64,000 bases of DNA, from contig CM114274.1 of the NCBI GenBank assembly GCA_050084515.1, positions 12,090,001-12,154,000 on the forward strand. The letters run 5' to 3'. Of the stretch, positions 10,061 through 21,744 are shown in pieces; position 1 is the first letter of the stretch; each line of letters begins with the position of its first letter. This DNA is from Blasia pusilla. Lineage: Eukaryota; Marchantiophyta; Marchantiopsida; Blasiales. The notes beneath the pieces are model-generated. The model did not search any database. It saw only the letters and a list, made by a program, of their open reading frames with translations, and was not told the DNA's origin. The position numbers were made by a program, and so were the translations under genes.

Positions 10061-13000
10061 AACTTGGTGTTTTTATTATTATCAATGAGTGGCTTTTCTT
10101 TCAGACATAGCTCTATCGCACGTTAGATCGAGGGAAAATTTGTTTTTTATATTAATAAATAAATTACCGAAAATTTGAATTTTGGTGTAGCACAATTAAT
10201 TTAATTACTTTGAGTATTATCCAAGAAAGTCTTTGTAGTTCTGAGTTTTAACTTTAAATTAAGTGTGTGGTTAGTTGTGTTTATATTCGCCGGCGAGGAT
10301 GGCCAAGAGATGGCATGTGCAATATCACTTTTAAAATGTAGTCAGGATTTTTTTAATGGTTTCATTTCTTATGGACATGATTTCTCTTAAATAGCACCCC
10401 TCTTCCACGCTTTTATATTATAGACCAATTAGTGCCTGTGACGGACCGTGCCATGGACCACAGTCATGTATGTTGATACGCCCCCGTCCCGTGCGTATAC
10501 GTCCTCTTGTGAATGCGCGCCGTGCCTGGTCCTTATATATCTCCTTCTGAAATATGCGTAGGGTTTCTAAGAACACGTGTCGCGTTTTGCAAGTTTCGCC
10601 ATGTCATAACCATAGTATAGACCATTCCACAAATTATAGTATAGACAGATTCTTGGGGAGTGGGAGAAGATGAAGATCTCATGGTTCCTTATTAGTAGTG
10701 AAGGTTTCTTTAAACTATTGACTTGTGGTATCATAGGGTTCTCTATGCCAAAAACAATTGCACACAAGATCTTTTACCATCCTTGTGTTAGATTAGAACT
10801 TGTGCATATATTCAATAGTTAGTTTCATTATCAGTCATGTTGCCTCCGGAAACTTGAAAGACTTGGCCGATTTCTTGTCAATTGGAGGCTTCGACCGCAA
10901 AAAAATATTTATTTTCGGCCACGGGGGTTTTAGGGCTTAGGAGTGAGAACTCCTTATGCAAATTTGTCCGTAAAATGGCTTAAGATGACAATTTCTTTTG
11001 GTTGTGTGCCTTCATTGGCCCTTCAAGTATAATATCCAATCCAAGTCACAATATGACTTGGGGGAGTCTAATGGATTATCAATGCAACAACAATCACCTC
11101 AATCTCAACAAGAAAATATTGAACTTACAACAAGTAGCAACACTTCCCTTTGCTCATTCCAAGCTTGAGATGTCTCGTGCTTATTTCATGCCCTAAGCTT
11201 TTTTTCCTCCATTGAGACACTAGAATTAAATTTGAGAATAAATGTTTTTCGAATTTGATATCAAATCAAATACCAAAAATTTTTCGTCTAAAGCCTTATA
11301 TAAATTTTAGCATAGCCAAAGGTGGGAAGATTTTGGGATAATAGTGTGTTGGTTTGGATCTAAGGACATCTAACCTTTTCTATAGAATTATCCCTTGTCT
11401 ATTATGGCCCCTACCTATATTACGTTTTATATGAGGATTACTCAAAGAGGCATTATAACATGATTAGCAAGTCCTATGGTAAGCACTTGACGTATTTTTC
11501 CTTTAAAAAAAGAAGTGTTATCCAAAGTGGTTTCTTGAGCTCTATAATAATTTGTGTTGCATTTGTACTATAAAGAAGCTCCATAAGTTCTTTTACCAAT
11601 CATGAGAAGAAGGTTAATCTTCCATTTTGTAAAACTTTTTTCACATATTCAACTTTAGAAAAAACACATTTTATTGGATCCTATTAGATTTCTTTTAAGA
11701 GATAAATTTTATTTATTTACTAATATAACATGGGGTAAGAAATGAAATAGGAAACACATCTCCATGAATGTATATTTAATCTTTGAGGAATCATGATTAA
11801 AAGTGGAAATTTATATCTTGTGATCTCAACTCATTTTTAATAAAATAATAGATATCCAAGAAACTTTACTCCCCACTAATTATGAAGATGTTTGCCTTTG
11901 TGGGATCATGCCTTAAGATGCCTCAAAAGACTCTCATAAGTATTGTAAAAATCAACTTGAATTATCATGTATAGAATGGAATACCCTTTTACATAGACCT
12001 AGACATAAATACACTTACATACGTACATCAATATCACACGACCAAATCAAAATAGAAAAGACTTATAAGCCAACTCCATTCTTAGTGGTACATAGACTTG
12101 TCTAGCCACATCCAATTTGAGGATCCATTTTGAGAGAATCTAGAAGTCAATACGCAAGCTCATACCAAACTCCACAAGGAGGAGTGTTTTGTTCGCTCAA
12201 CATCATAAATATTTTTCACCCTAGATACCCATGAGGAAGACTCAAAAGAAACCTTTGTATATGAATTCGTGTTTTCAACATTATTTTTCCACCCATTTTA
12301 AAATATTTCCTACCACTAGTTTTCTATCTTCTCAAGCCACTTATTCTCCAAGATACTATGTCACCATAGTATACCTACATGTCAAGAAATTGATTCAAAT
12401 TTCTCTTTATTTTGTTTATCCTTGTTTGGGGCCACCACACTAGACTAATTTCTTTTGAAAAAAATCTAGGGGTTGAAAAGCTCGTGTGTCTCCATTTGTT
12501 TCTTGTGAGATAATCAAAGAATACCATGCTTTGTACTAGTAAAATTTTATCTATAATGCCCCTAATGAAGATATTGAAGAGAATGTATATTCAAGAAAAT
12601 ATTTTCTTGGATTGGTTGGAATTATCACCATAAATTTTGATTAAAAAAACTTGAGAACTTGAAGCCATAGACAACATTCCAACCATAACACCATGATTTT
12701 TGTAGTCTTGAACTCACATCAAATAACATAAAAGATTTATTGAAAAGGGAATAGGAGCCAATTCCTTAGAAAAGGGTATACCAACCCTTCTAGGTGTGGG
12801 TCTTATTGGATCATATGGACCTAAGAAGATATGTACTTTGCCATATTTTGAGATGATACTTTATCTATTCATTGAATATATATCTTTTTCATATTTTTAA
12901 TGCTTAATTTAGGCTATGGTTGAGAATCAAATTTCATCCGTAAGTGAGGATAGTTATCGCGACCTTCATAACCAAACGTGCGCTCGAGGGAAGATTGAGT

Positions 13001-15403
13001 GTTTCATGTGTTAACAACCGCGACTTGAGGAAACCTAGACCAAATGTGGACCAAGACTAGAGAAGAGTCGAGTCTAGAAGAATGCGTTGTTAAAGAGGAT
13101 GAGAACCGGAATTGGAATTTGAGTAGCATTCGATGTTTCATTATGTCTTAGGTCATGACACCCAAATGTGAAATGCGTTTGAGACAAGTAAGATGAGATT
13201 GGAAAGCTTATGCCATAAATATAGACGATGATGTACCAAAATATCTCCAAAAAAAAAATCACAAAAAATCTCTTACATACTTTCCATGTGTCTCTCATGT
13301 CAAACCAAACTAACCCTATTAGTGAGAGGCTTAGATTACTGATAAGGCAAGGAGAACCATATTTGTATTGCCTCATGAAATGAAATTCAAGAAAGAGAGA
13401 ATGAGTCCCCAAGCTTTCTTTTCATGAATATATTCCTTTCCTCTCTCCAAGCTCTCTCCTTGGGTCTTGACTTGTAGAAGTGGATCAAGGATCACTTCTC
13501 GAAATAGAAAGGAAAGTATGCTCATAATAGGAACTTATCCCAAATACTAAGCTCCTCAATATGGCTCTAAATAAGTCCAAGATATGGGTGTGGAAAACTG
13601 CTAAACAAGCATAAGTGGTGGGAAACGGCTCTCACACACACACACCACCATGGAGATCAAAATTTGCAATGAGAGAATGAGTGGAGGCTGGTCCTCTTCT
13701 CAATTATATAGGGTATGTACAAGCAACCCTAACCTTATCCTTAACCATAGTCTCGAGTTAGCTTAACTGTGATTAACTAACCCTAGTTAAGATAATCGTG
13801 CTTAACTGACTAACCAAGATTAAGCTTCCCTACTTCGTGTGAGTGCCAAATGTAGCAGTTCAGGTGTCTCATGAGCTTGGCTGTAACTCAATCTTCAATA
13901 ATGGAGAAATCAACTCTCTGAGGTTATCCCAATCCTCAATAGATCATTCTTGACCTCTTAAGGTTATCCTTTGACCTCTTTGAAGGAACCCTACGGATAC
14001 TCGTTGATCCACTGCAAAATTTGTCACAAATTGAAGGGATCTCAAATACTTACCTTAAAAAAACCTTTGCAAGGGAGATAAGATATGAAAGGGCTAGGGG
14101 TGCGTTGTGATAACTTGATACTATTATGAACAATATGAGCATAATCTTAGAATGTTAGAGGAAAATTCATTTAATAGGGTTACTTAAAATTTCCCGCATA
14201 ATAAGTTTAGTAGGAAGTGTATGTGCCTCTAAAATGCACGATATATATAAAAAAATTTTCCATGAAAAGGATTTTTATCTTATTTATTTTAAATAGTCTT
14301 TAAAAATATTTATATACATTTAAAAAACTCTATCATCCTCTTCCAATAGAGTGAGATCATGTCTTAACCCCAAGTAAGATACCTCTCAAGGTACATGTTT
14401 GATTTATGATGAATTTTCCTAACCCAAAATCATGACGTTAATCGTCACTTATATTATTCGGGTTTCTAAAAATTTCATATCCCTCATACCATGAAATAAA
14501 TTCGTCAAGGTTACATACAAGAATAACATAAATAATGTTATCACATGCTTTTGGAAACGTCTTACTTTGAACTTCATTCTTGCCTAAAAGGATGGAAGAG
14601 ACCTTTGGAAAATCCCTTAAAATTTATTTTTTAAAGAAAATATTAAAATTTACATTAAAAACCATGATGAAAATAAAACTAATCGATACTCATAAAAGAA
14701 GAAGAAGAAGAAATTTATCTACTAATTGGAGGATGAATTTTTTTGTCAATGCTCGTCCGTATAAAACATGCCACTAGATTTTCTAAAACTTAATTTTTTC
14801 ACTTTAATGGAGTCATATAGAGACAGTGAAACATGAATTATAAGAATGCATCCCTTACAGGTTCTACCTAGTATAACTATGCCCCGGGGATAAGGAGAAA
14901 TCAAGAATCCAAATACAATAAAAGTAGCCTTGACCCTCATAAAGAATCTCAAGAGCACATTACATGACGTTTCATCACCTTAATAACACTCTCTCTACGT
15001 AAAATTAGATGAAAATAATCTAGTTTCATCTAATTGTTAATCTCATGGGACTTTGATACAAATCAAGAGAATATGGAAATCATAGTTCAAATCCATGTGA
15101 ACGATGGAAAGGCCTAATTACGGAAAGAAACCAATAATAAAGATCGAGAGCATCTAAACTATTATTTTAGGAGCGTTCCTCAAATGGCGAAAGCTTGATC
15201 GTTCACCATATGTCTGTTTAAAGACAAGAATGTATGATGTGTGGCATGTATGCGTGGTTGAATAAATTAAATCTGGCATTTAGGGTTCCAATACCATGCA
15301 TAGCACGGTCCCTCACAGGTCCTAACTAGTAGCACTTAAGATGAGATGGTGATAGTGATAATAAATTTTATTATTACATATGTTTTAAAACGTCATGTTA
15401 TAG
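10061..15403. other. AT-rich intergenic desert, nothing recognised
   Basis: About 5.3 kb of AT-rich sequence with only short fortuitous frames. A (CA)n tract lies near 13631-13648, and a run of TTAACT/AGTTAA words lies near 13750-13830. No protein-family similarity, RNA gene or paired terminal repeats were noticed. Confidence 0.5.
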
Positions 15404-15407
15404 GATC

Positions 15408-16026
15408 TGTCACATCTGAGTAGCCGATAGGCCGAGATCTATTGTGGATAGGGCGTAGGAGCCAGCGCACTATCTTGAGTGTAACTTTGTCCCACAGTGT
15501 CGGATGAGGTTGAGGATAGGTCCATTGTGTCAGGAACGTCGTTTCTGACAACTTTCATGTTGAGGTCTTTTACAGCCGGATGACTTGTTGACCAGATCAC
15601 CCGCCCCTGGTAACCTGTGCGCGCAGGTTACCAAGGGAAGGGCTTTTTTAAGGGGAAGAGCCTTTTGGCTCTTCCCAACCCTATATAAGAGAGGAAGATG
15701 GCTTTCCTAAGCCATCTTTCTCATGTTGGGCCGTTGGAGCACCTCCCTTGTATGTGTGTGAGCTAGGACTAGGGTGCTAGCGTCCGGATTCCTTAATAGG
15801 AGAGGGTGGACGAGGCTCGATATGCCGATGTAGATTGAGGAGTGGAGTTTTAGGCCGGGTGTGCCGTTTTTACTACTCTTTATTTTTCTTGTGTGATCTT
15901 CATGTATATGTATGAGTTGATTTTTTGTACATGTGTGGATCGACCGGTGTGTGGGGAAGATCGGTGTTGTGTGGTGTAAATGTGACGAGCGATGTATGTT
16001 GTGTAGCGATATGTATACGCACGACA
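15408..16026 (+). mobile_element. Solo-LTR-like repeat with GATC flanking duplication
   Basis: The 619-bp unit begins TGTCACATC and ends GCACGACA, so it has TG...CA ends. The four bases GATC occur directly before it (15404-15407) and directly after it (16027-16030), as a short target duplication would. Inside are a TATA box (CCTATATAAGAG near 15682) and a series of hairpins: TGTCAG/CTGACA near 15524-15547, TGGTAACCTG/CAGGTTACCA near 15608-15633, AAGAGCC/GGCTCTT near 15656-15673 and AGATGGCTT/AAGCCATCT near 15698-15719. No internal retrotransposon domain follows, so it reads as a solo LTR or a small non-autonomous element. A related copy lies at about 59785-60407. Confidence 0.6.
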
Positions 16027-16030
16027 GATC

Positions 16031-18450
16031 ATATCATCTTAATATTAAGCGAATGAAAATTTTTTGTACGTTTCGTGAGACCCCCTTGACTGATTGAATT
16101 TCCCATATTGCTTCAAGGATTTGGTTGTCCACTCTTGTAAGGAAAAATCCATGCATAATAGGCCTCACCAAAGAGTCCATGAGAAGGTCATATTCTCATG
16201 ATATAGTCAAATTATATAAGAGGATTATACTTTCCAAGTGGAGCTTTTCCTACAAATATTTTTATTTAAGAAATTCCTTAGTATCCTAGAGGTAGTCTAT
16301 TTTCATCTTGTCCCTAAAGAAAGCCAAATAAATTATAACCCACGTAAATAATAAATGTCAACGCTATCTCTTAATAGGATTTCCCCCATATTAACACCGA
16401 AATCTTTTCCCTATAAAAAAAACTCCTAGCATTATTGATGGGGTTTCAATACATAATTCCTTTCGTTCTCAATAAAAGAATTTATGATCATTCACTTTTC
16501 CCAATTTAAAGGCATAAACGTTTTTCGATTCACGAAAAAAAAAATATAACATCATTTCCATGGTGGATGAATCTTTTGGGTATCAAATAGTTTCATTTCA
16601 TAGATATGCACTAGCATCCTAAAATACTAGTTGATAGCCCTTGCCAAGCACAGAGTGAAGAGATTAGTTATGTTACACAAAAAATCTAATTCTTGCTTTG
16701 CATAAATAAAGGAAATAATTTATTGCTGCCCGTGATATAGAAAACATTTTCTTGCTGCCGACTGCCACAGATCAAGCAAAAGGTGTTTACAAGTCAAGAA
16801 GGCCCTCTAGAATCTATATAATAATGGGCGACCACACATGCATAATACGACAAGATAGCGGGGCAATAAGACAAAATAGGCAACATCCTTGAATTTTTTT
16901 GCTTGAGCCCAATGGAAGTGATATCTCTTCCATTGGGGTTTCCTAAATTTTTTTAAAGAATTTGGAGGAGACTACCTGGCAACTTCACAAGAATAGGAGG
17001 AAATTTCGATGGCTGTATGCATCATTTGAGTTGAGCTTTTATTGGATTTCGATAAGGGTTTTTCTCGTTGGCATATTGTGACTTTATCGATGCTCCATAA
17101 TAACTTTTTGGAGGTGCATTCTATGAATTTTTTTATGAAGTTTATAATCTACTACATAGCAAAGCATGAAGAAGGTTGGTTAATTAGGGTTTTTTCATCC
17201 TTCATAGGCTTCGAGGCACAAAATGCATCAAAGGTATGCAAGTGGATGTAAGAGGCATCAAAGGATTGAAGGAGAGGCACAACTTTTTGATATGCATGAG
17301 GACTTGAGAGAATTTTTGAGATTTCTTAGCTTAGCTTTAAAGTCACTCGACTCAATGTTGTTTCTCCCACAATGAGCTCAATTGGGGATTTCTTATGTAT
17401 GTTGTATTACCGATATATCCATGAGAATGGTGTTCTATCCATGATTTCTATTCATGAGAATGGATAGAAATAGAGCAAAGGAAACGAATAGGGATTTGAC
17501 TGGCATATATATAAATATAAATAAATTAAATATAATAATAGGTGATTATAAATATAATAAATATGATAAATAACCAAAATTTAGAATTTTCACCTCAATT
17601 CATATTTGATGGAAAAAGGAAATATAATTTTAATGGAAGAGTAGATTTTGTTTAAATTTTATGGAAAGATAAAATTACTTAGTGTATTGGAACATCATTT
17701 AGATTTGAATGGAGAATTGTAATTACTAAGAACAATGAAATGTTATTACTCTTCTAAGATTTTAGAAAATAAAATTATATTTAAAATTTAAATAAATAAT
17801 ATGATCATTTTAAAAAATAATTATATTAATTCACATGTGATAATTTGGTAAAATAAAATAATTTGAATGGAAAAAGAAAAGTATTTCATTAATTGAAATT
17901 AGCTAATATTGTAATTAGTGAATGTTATTTTGGTGGGAAGAATGGAAGAGTAGTTATTGTTTGAATTTTTAGGGAGGAATGAAATTATTTAGGGGAGATG
18001 GGTGTTATTTAAAGGTGAAATTTTTTACTCTTTTAAGATTTAAAAAAGTAGAAATTATATTTAAATTTCAAGATTAAATAAAATTTTAAACTTTCAATAC
18101 AAATTTAAAAACAATTATTAACACCTATTTTTAAAAGTCCTCTTGATATGTGATAATTGAACAAGAAAAGAATTTGATATGTGATAAATGGACGAATTTT
18201 TTTTAAAAAAATTTCCCTTACTGACAACAACTTTTCAAATACAAACACCTTATTTTTCACGGATTCTTACTAGTAATATAATAGATGATAATATAGATAC
18301 TAAAGAACCCTAACCCCTATGGATTTAAATCACCGAATCAAAAGTACTCGTTGAATTCTGAGGCAGATGCTATATTATGATAATAATATTAATATGGTAA
18401 TAATTGCTTTCTCCAATACATATCTCCCGTCTCACAAGTTGACGTTTCCA
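16031..18450. other. AT-rich intergenic, nothing recognised
   Basis: Very AT-rich DNA, especially 17500-18250, with only short frames by chance. It separates the LTR-like repeat from the GC-rich 5' region of the ILK-type kinase gene. No repeat with clear ends was identified. Confidence 0.5.
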
Positions 18451-19916
18451 ACTTGTCTATAGCATTGTCCACGCAGCGCTGTTTATTACTTACTTTTCTA
18501 TTTTCTATTTATTCGGAGCCAGATTTCGCAATACTGCAATTACCGTTATTTCCCGTGGTCCCGATCCTCGGGGACGTGCCTGGACCAGCTGCTCCCAAGC
18601 TCTGTGCGGCGGTCCCAGCGGAGGAGCGCTCAGGTGACAGGTCGCCATGCCGGGGAGAGAGAGGTCCGGAGTTTCGGGCCGCCGGTCCCTGCGATCCAGG
18701 CCGCCAGCCGGGACTCGGGAGATAGAGGTCCGGGGTTTCGGGCCGCCGGTCCCTGCGATCCAGTTCGCCAGCCGGGACTCGGGAGAGAAAGGTCCGGGGT
18801 CTGAGCCGTCGGTCCCTGCGATGTAGGTCGCCAGCCGGGCGGCCGGGGGCCCGGAAGCCCGGTACGACCTCTAGCGCCGCGGTCGTTGGGCCCACGGGCG
18901 GGGGGAGAGGGAGACGTATGGATGGCTGAGCGGAGTGGGTTCTTAATTCGCAGTGGTCATGTTGTGGCAGCGGCGAAAGAGAGAGGAGCTGCTCAGCTGC
19001 TGCTGATGATGATGATGACGATGAGAGCTTGAGCGAGAGAAACGAGTCATGGAGTGTCGGGCGCCGTGAAGGGATCGGATCGAATCCATCGCCGCAGCAT
19101 TTCATCTACTGGCAGATCGGGAGAGGACGACTGCACAGCCGGCGTGAAGAAAGAGGGCGGAGACAGTCGGTTCAGGCGCAGAAAGAAAGACAAAAGCGAG
19201 GGCTATGGTTGGGCAAGGAAGCTAGAGGACACATTCGCTTGTCGGCTCCGAGGTGCTCTCTCCAAAGCGAGCGGGGGAAGAGCGAGGTGAGCAGGTCGAG
19301 AGTACTGTTGGACGAGACACCGGAGGAACTCGTCTGACACATACGCTCTCCGAGGCAGTCGGAGAGGAGGGCAGGGCAGGGGCAACGGAAGGCGTTTAGT
19401 GTGGGGGTGTACTGCGCCGTACCTCCCGACTGCACAGGAAGATGGACTGCAGAAGGTGGACGTGCCGAATGTGTGTACCCTGTTGGATGTTGAGAGGAAA
19501 AGAGAACAACGGGACGGACAAGAGAGACCTGGTAGCAGGAGTTAAGAACGTTGACGGAAATGTTATGAACGTGAGGCTTGAGCTTTAGGATGTACAGCAG
19601 TGGAAGGTGACAGATTGGAAGAGAGAGATAGTAGGGAGAGAAAAAGACAGAGAGAGAGCGCTTAGGGGTGGAAGGAGAAAGTCGACATAGTCGAAGGGAG
19701 CTTGCTTGTCTGCGCGACGTTTTGATTCTTGAGCTTGTGGTCAGTCAATGGAGTGAGGACTCGGAATTTTGTGGTGAGTTTAGGCGTGGGACTTGTTTGT
19801 TAGAGCGAGATGTGGGAACGGGTGCTTGTGGATGGGTGAGGTGCTTAGTCGACACCGCGGGGCATTGAAGTGCGCAATTTTTGCCCGGTTCTGCCACAGG
19901 GAAGAGGAGAAGCGCT
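18451..19916 (+). promoter_or_regulatory. GC/CpG-rich probable promoter and 5' leader of ILK-type gene
   Basis: Composition changes sharply from AT-rich to GC-rich near 18550 and stays purine/GC-rich to about 19900, as at a plant promoter with a long leader. It contains three tandem 64-bp units, a GATGAT/CTGCTG triplet tract near 18991-19023 and GAGAGA-rich DNA (19020-19660). Open frames on both strands here (for example 18509-19105, minus) are Ser/Arg/Pro/Gly-rich and end at no domain, so I treat them as compositional. Which downstream exon it serves is inferred only from orientation. Confidence 0.35.
18661..18850. repeat. Tandem repeat, 64-bp period, about 2.8 copies
   Basis: Units start at 18661, 18725 and 18789, each opening with (G/A)AGGTCCGG and containing GCCGGTCCCTGCGAT (the third copy reads GTCGGTCCCTGCGAT). 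Copies one and two are nearly identical and the third is more diverged. The array sits in the GC-rich region upstream of the ILK-type gene. Confidence 0.85.
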
Positions 19917-20008
19917 ATGTCAGAGATAATCAAAGCGGCGTCTAGACTGATCTCGGACACCAAATCTGATGTGAGACAGAAGTTTGTGAAAGTTGGTAAT
20001 CTGCTAAG
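19917..20008 (+). other. Possible upstream exon ending in a good splice donor
   Basis: An ATG at 19917 opens a 30-codon basic and polar frame (MSEIIKAASRLISDTKSDVR...) that ends at CTAAG|GTACCT, a plausible donor. It ends in phase 2. The acceptors I checked upstream of the ILK coding start at 21745 (after 21693 and after 21717) do not continue it in phase. It could be a leader exon with an upstream ORF, or chance. Confidence 0.25.
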
Positions 20009-21744
20009 GTACCTATGGAAGACTTTCTACCTGTCTAGATGCACATTTGTACGGATTTCTTCTGAATTGCGTAGATGTAACAGGCTAGATGTTTCGGATT
20101 AGCTTCAAGTCTCTCCTGATGACACGGCGGACATGGAAACAAAATGTGGTCTTGAAGTGAATGAATCCTCTTAGAGAGAAACATGGAGGGAGTAGGCAGG
20201 AAACTGAATGCACTTTCGCTGCGATCAAAGAACTAAATGTTTATAGTGGACTTCAAACTCTTCTCATCGCAAGCACCCGAGTTACAGTCGATCGACCGTG
20301 AGCGCAAGAGCCTGCCACTGTTTTAGAGATCAATTTTGTGTTCGAAGTTTTTTTCCTGCTGATGGACGAAAGTAGCTGTCGCACAATCGATAAGACCCGA
20401 TTTCTACACCGCTTGTTGTAAACGAATCACTTATCTGAAAAGTTGCGCGCAGGAACATACCTCATGGTTACGTAGATTGTGGGCTCAGTGCGCAATTCTT
20501 GTGGCTTTCCGAGGTTTTCCGCTTGGTAGCCAAACCTTCCGATTCTCCTGTCGTTACAAAGCCATTCAGGGTTGGACCAAGTGATCTATCCATTCCTGGC
20601 TCAAAGTAGTTGATACATATCTGACCCCTGCGCTTCATCCGCCACGATGGGATTATGACGGTGACCTTCATCTAGTTGAAGGTTATAGTCGCATCATTTT
20701 GGTTGTCTACCCGACATCTTAAATGTCTGTTCTAGTGAATGGCACCAATTCCGTGGTACCTGGATGGATTCAATCATGCGAGGCTTCATGTACGTATTGT
20801 GACTACGCCTGGTTTATCGGCCACGGTTTTAAATCTTTTCGTAACGCTTGGTAATATATTAGGCCGTCCCAAGCCCGCATATACTGGGTTTTTGATCTGA
20901 ATTTATGACTTCAATTCTCAAGCCACGATCCGAAAATGCCGGGAATTTGTTACTGCTTAAGGTCCTATTATTAGAGTACGCCCTTTCGATTAAATCCCTC
21001 TCCATCTCCCTGACCGTAGATTTTTGTGCTAGAAATGAGAACACTTGTGTCTTTGGGCATTCTATGAACGTCCCATCGCTAATCACTACCTTCGTGAGTT
21101 TGTTTCTGCCTAGCTTGTTCATTTTCCAGCTTCATGATTTAGGATTCGCGGTACATTAAAATTTAATCACCAAAGCCGTGAGATGAATAGGCAGTGATAA
21201 GCACTCGAGCTTTCATAAATCTTAATGCTTGTCTGTATATCAGCTTTAACAGGGAGACATCGGCAAAGAGGGTCAAAACGAGATGAACTTCTGAAGTTGA
21301 AATTCTTAGTAGTTTTGCAAGATGAAATCTTAGCAAACTTAGTTCCTGGAATGAAAATACGAATTGTGTAGAAATATCACGTATTGAGAGTGGAGGTGTA
21401 TTCGGTTGCCTTTTACCGAAAGGTATCATGGCACTCGTGAATTATGTCTCACGTGAGGTCTTTCTACCATGCGCTTGTTTCGGGCTGTAACCTGTACATC
21501 GATTTTCCTCACGTATTGTCTTGTGTGTGATCATCTCCTCTTCGTGATCACCCTACAACCCGGTTTTTACTTGGACTTGTTTGGCCAGTTCTTCCAGTTG
21601 AGTTTGGTGAGGCTGTAATGCACCTGTGATCAGTTCTGTCGCTAGTATTTCCTTTGTTGAATTCTCAGGCCTGATTGTCTCTATCTTTTCCAGTTTGGAG
21701 GTGGCTGATTCTTTCAGATCCTCCGTTTGTACCATTCAAGGTCC
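20009..21744. other. Probable leader intron or intergenic sequence
   Basis: No coding sequence is recognised between the possible upstream exon and the ILK start. Two acceptor-like sites, TTTTCCAG ending at 21693 and CTTTCAG ending at 21717, lie just before the coding exon. They suggest that a 5' untranslated intron ends here. Confidence 0.35.

Noticed and set aside
18509-19105. 198-codon minus-strand Pro/Arg/Ser-rich frame
   Set aside because: It lies over the 64-bp tandem repeat and a GC-rich leader, and stays open because of composition.
20859-21735. Minus-strand frames upstream of ILK
   Set aside because: Short, overlapping the probable leader intron, no motifs and no compatible splice pairs.
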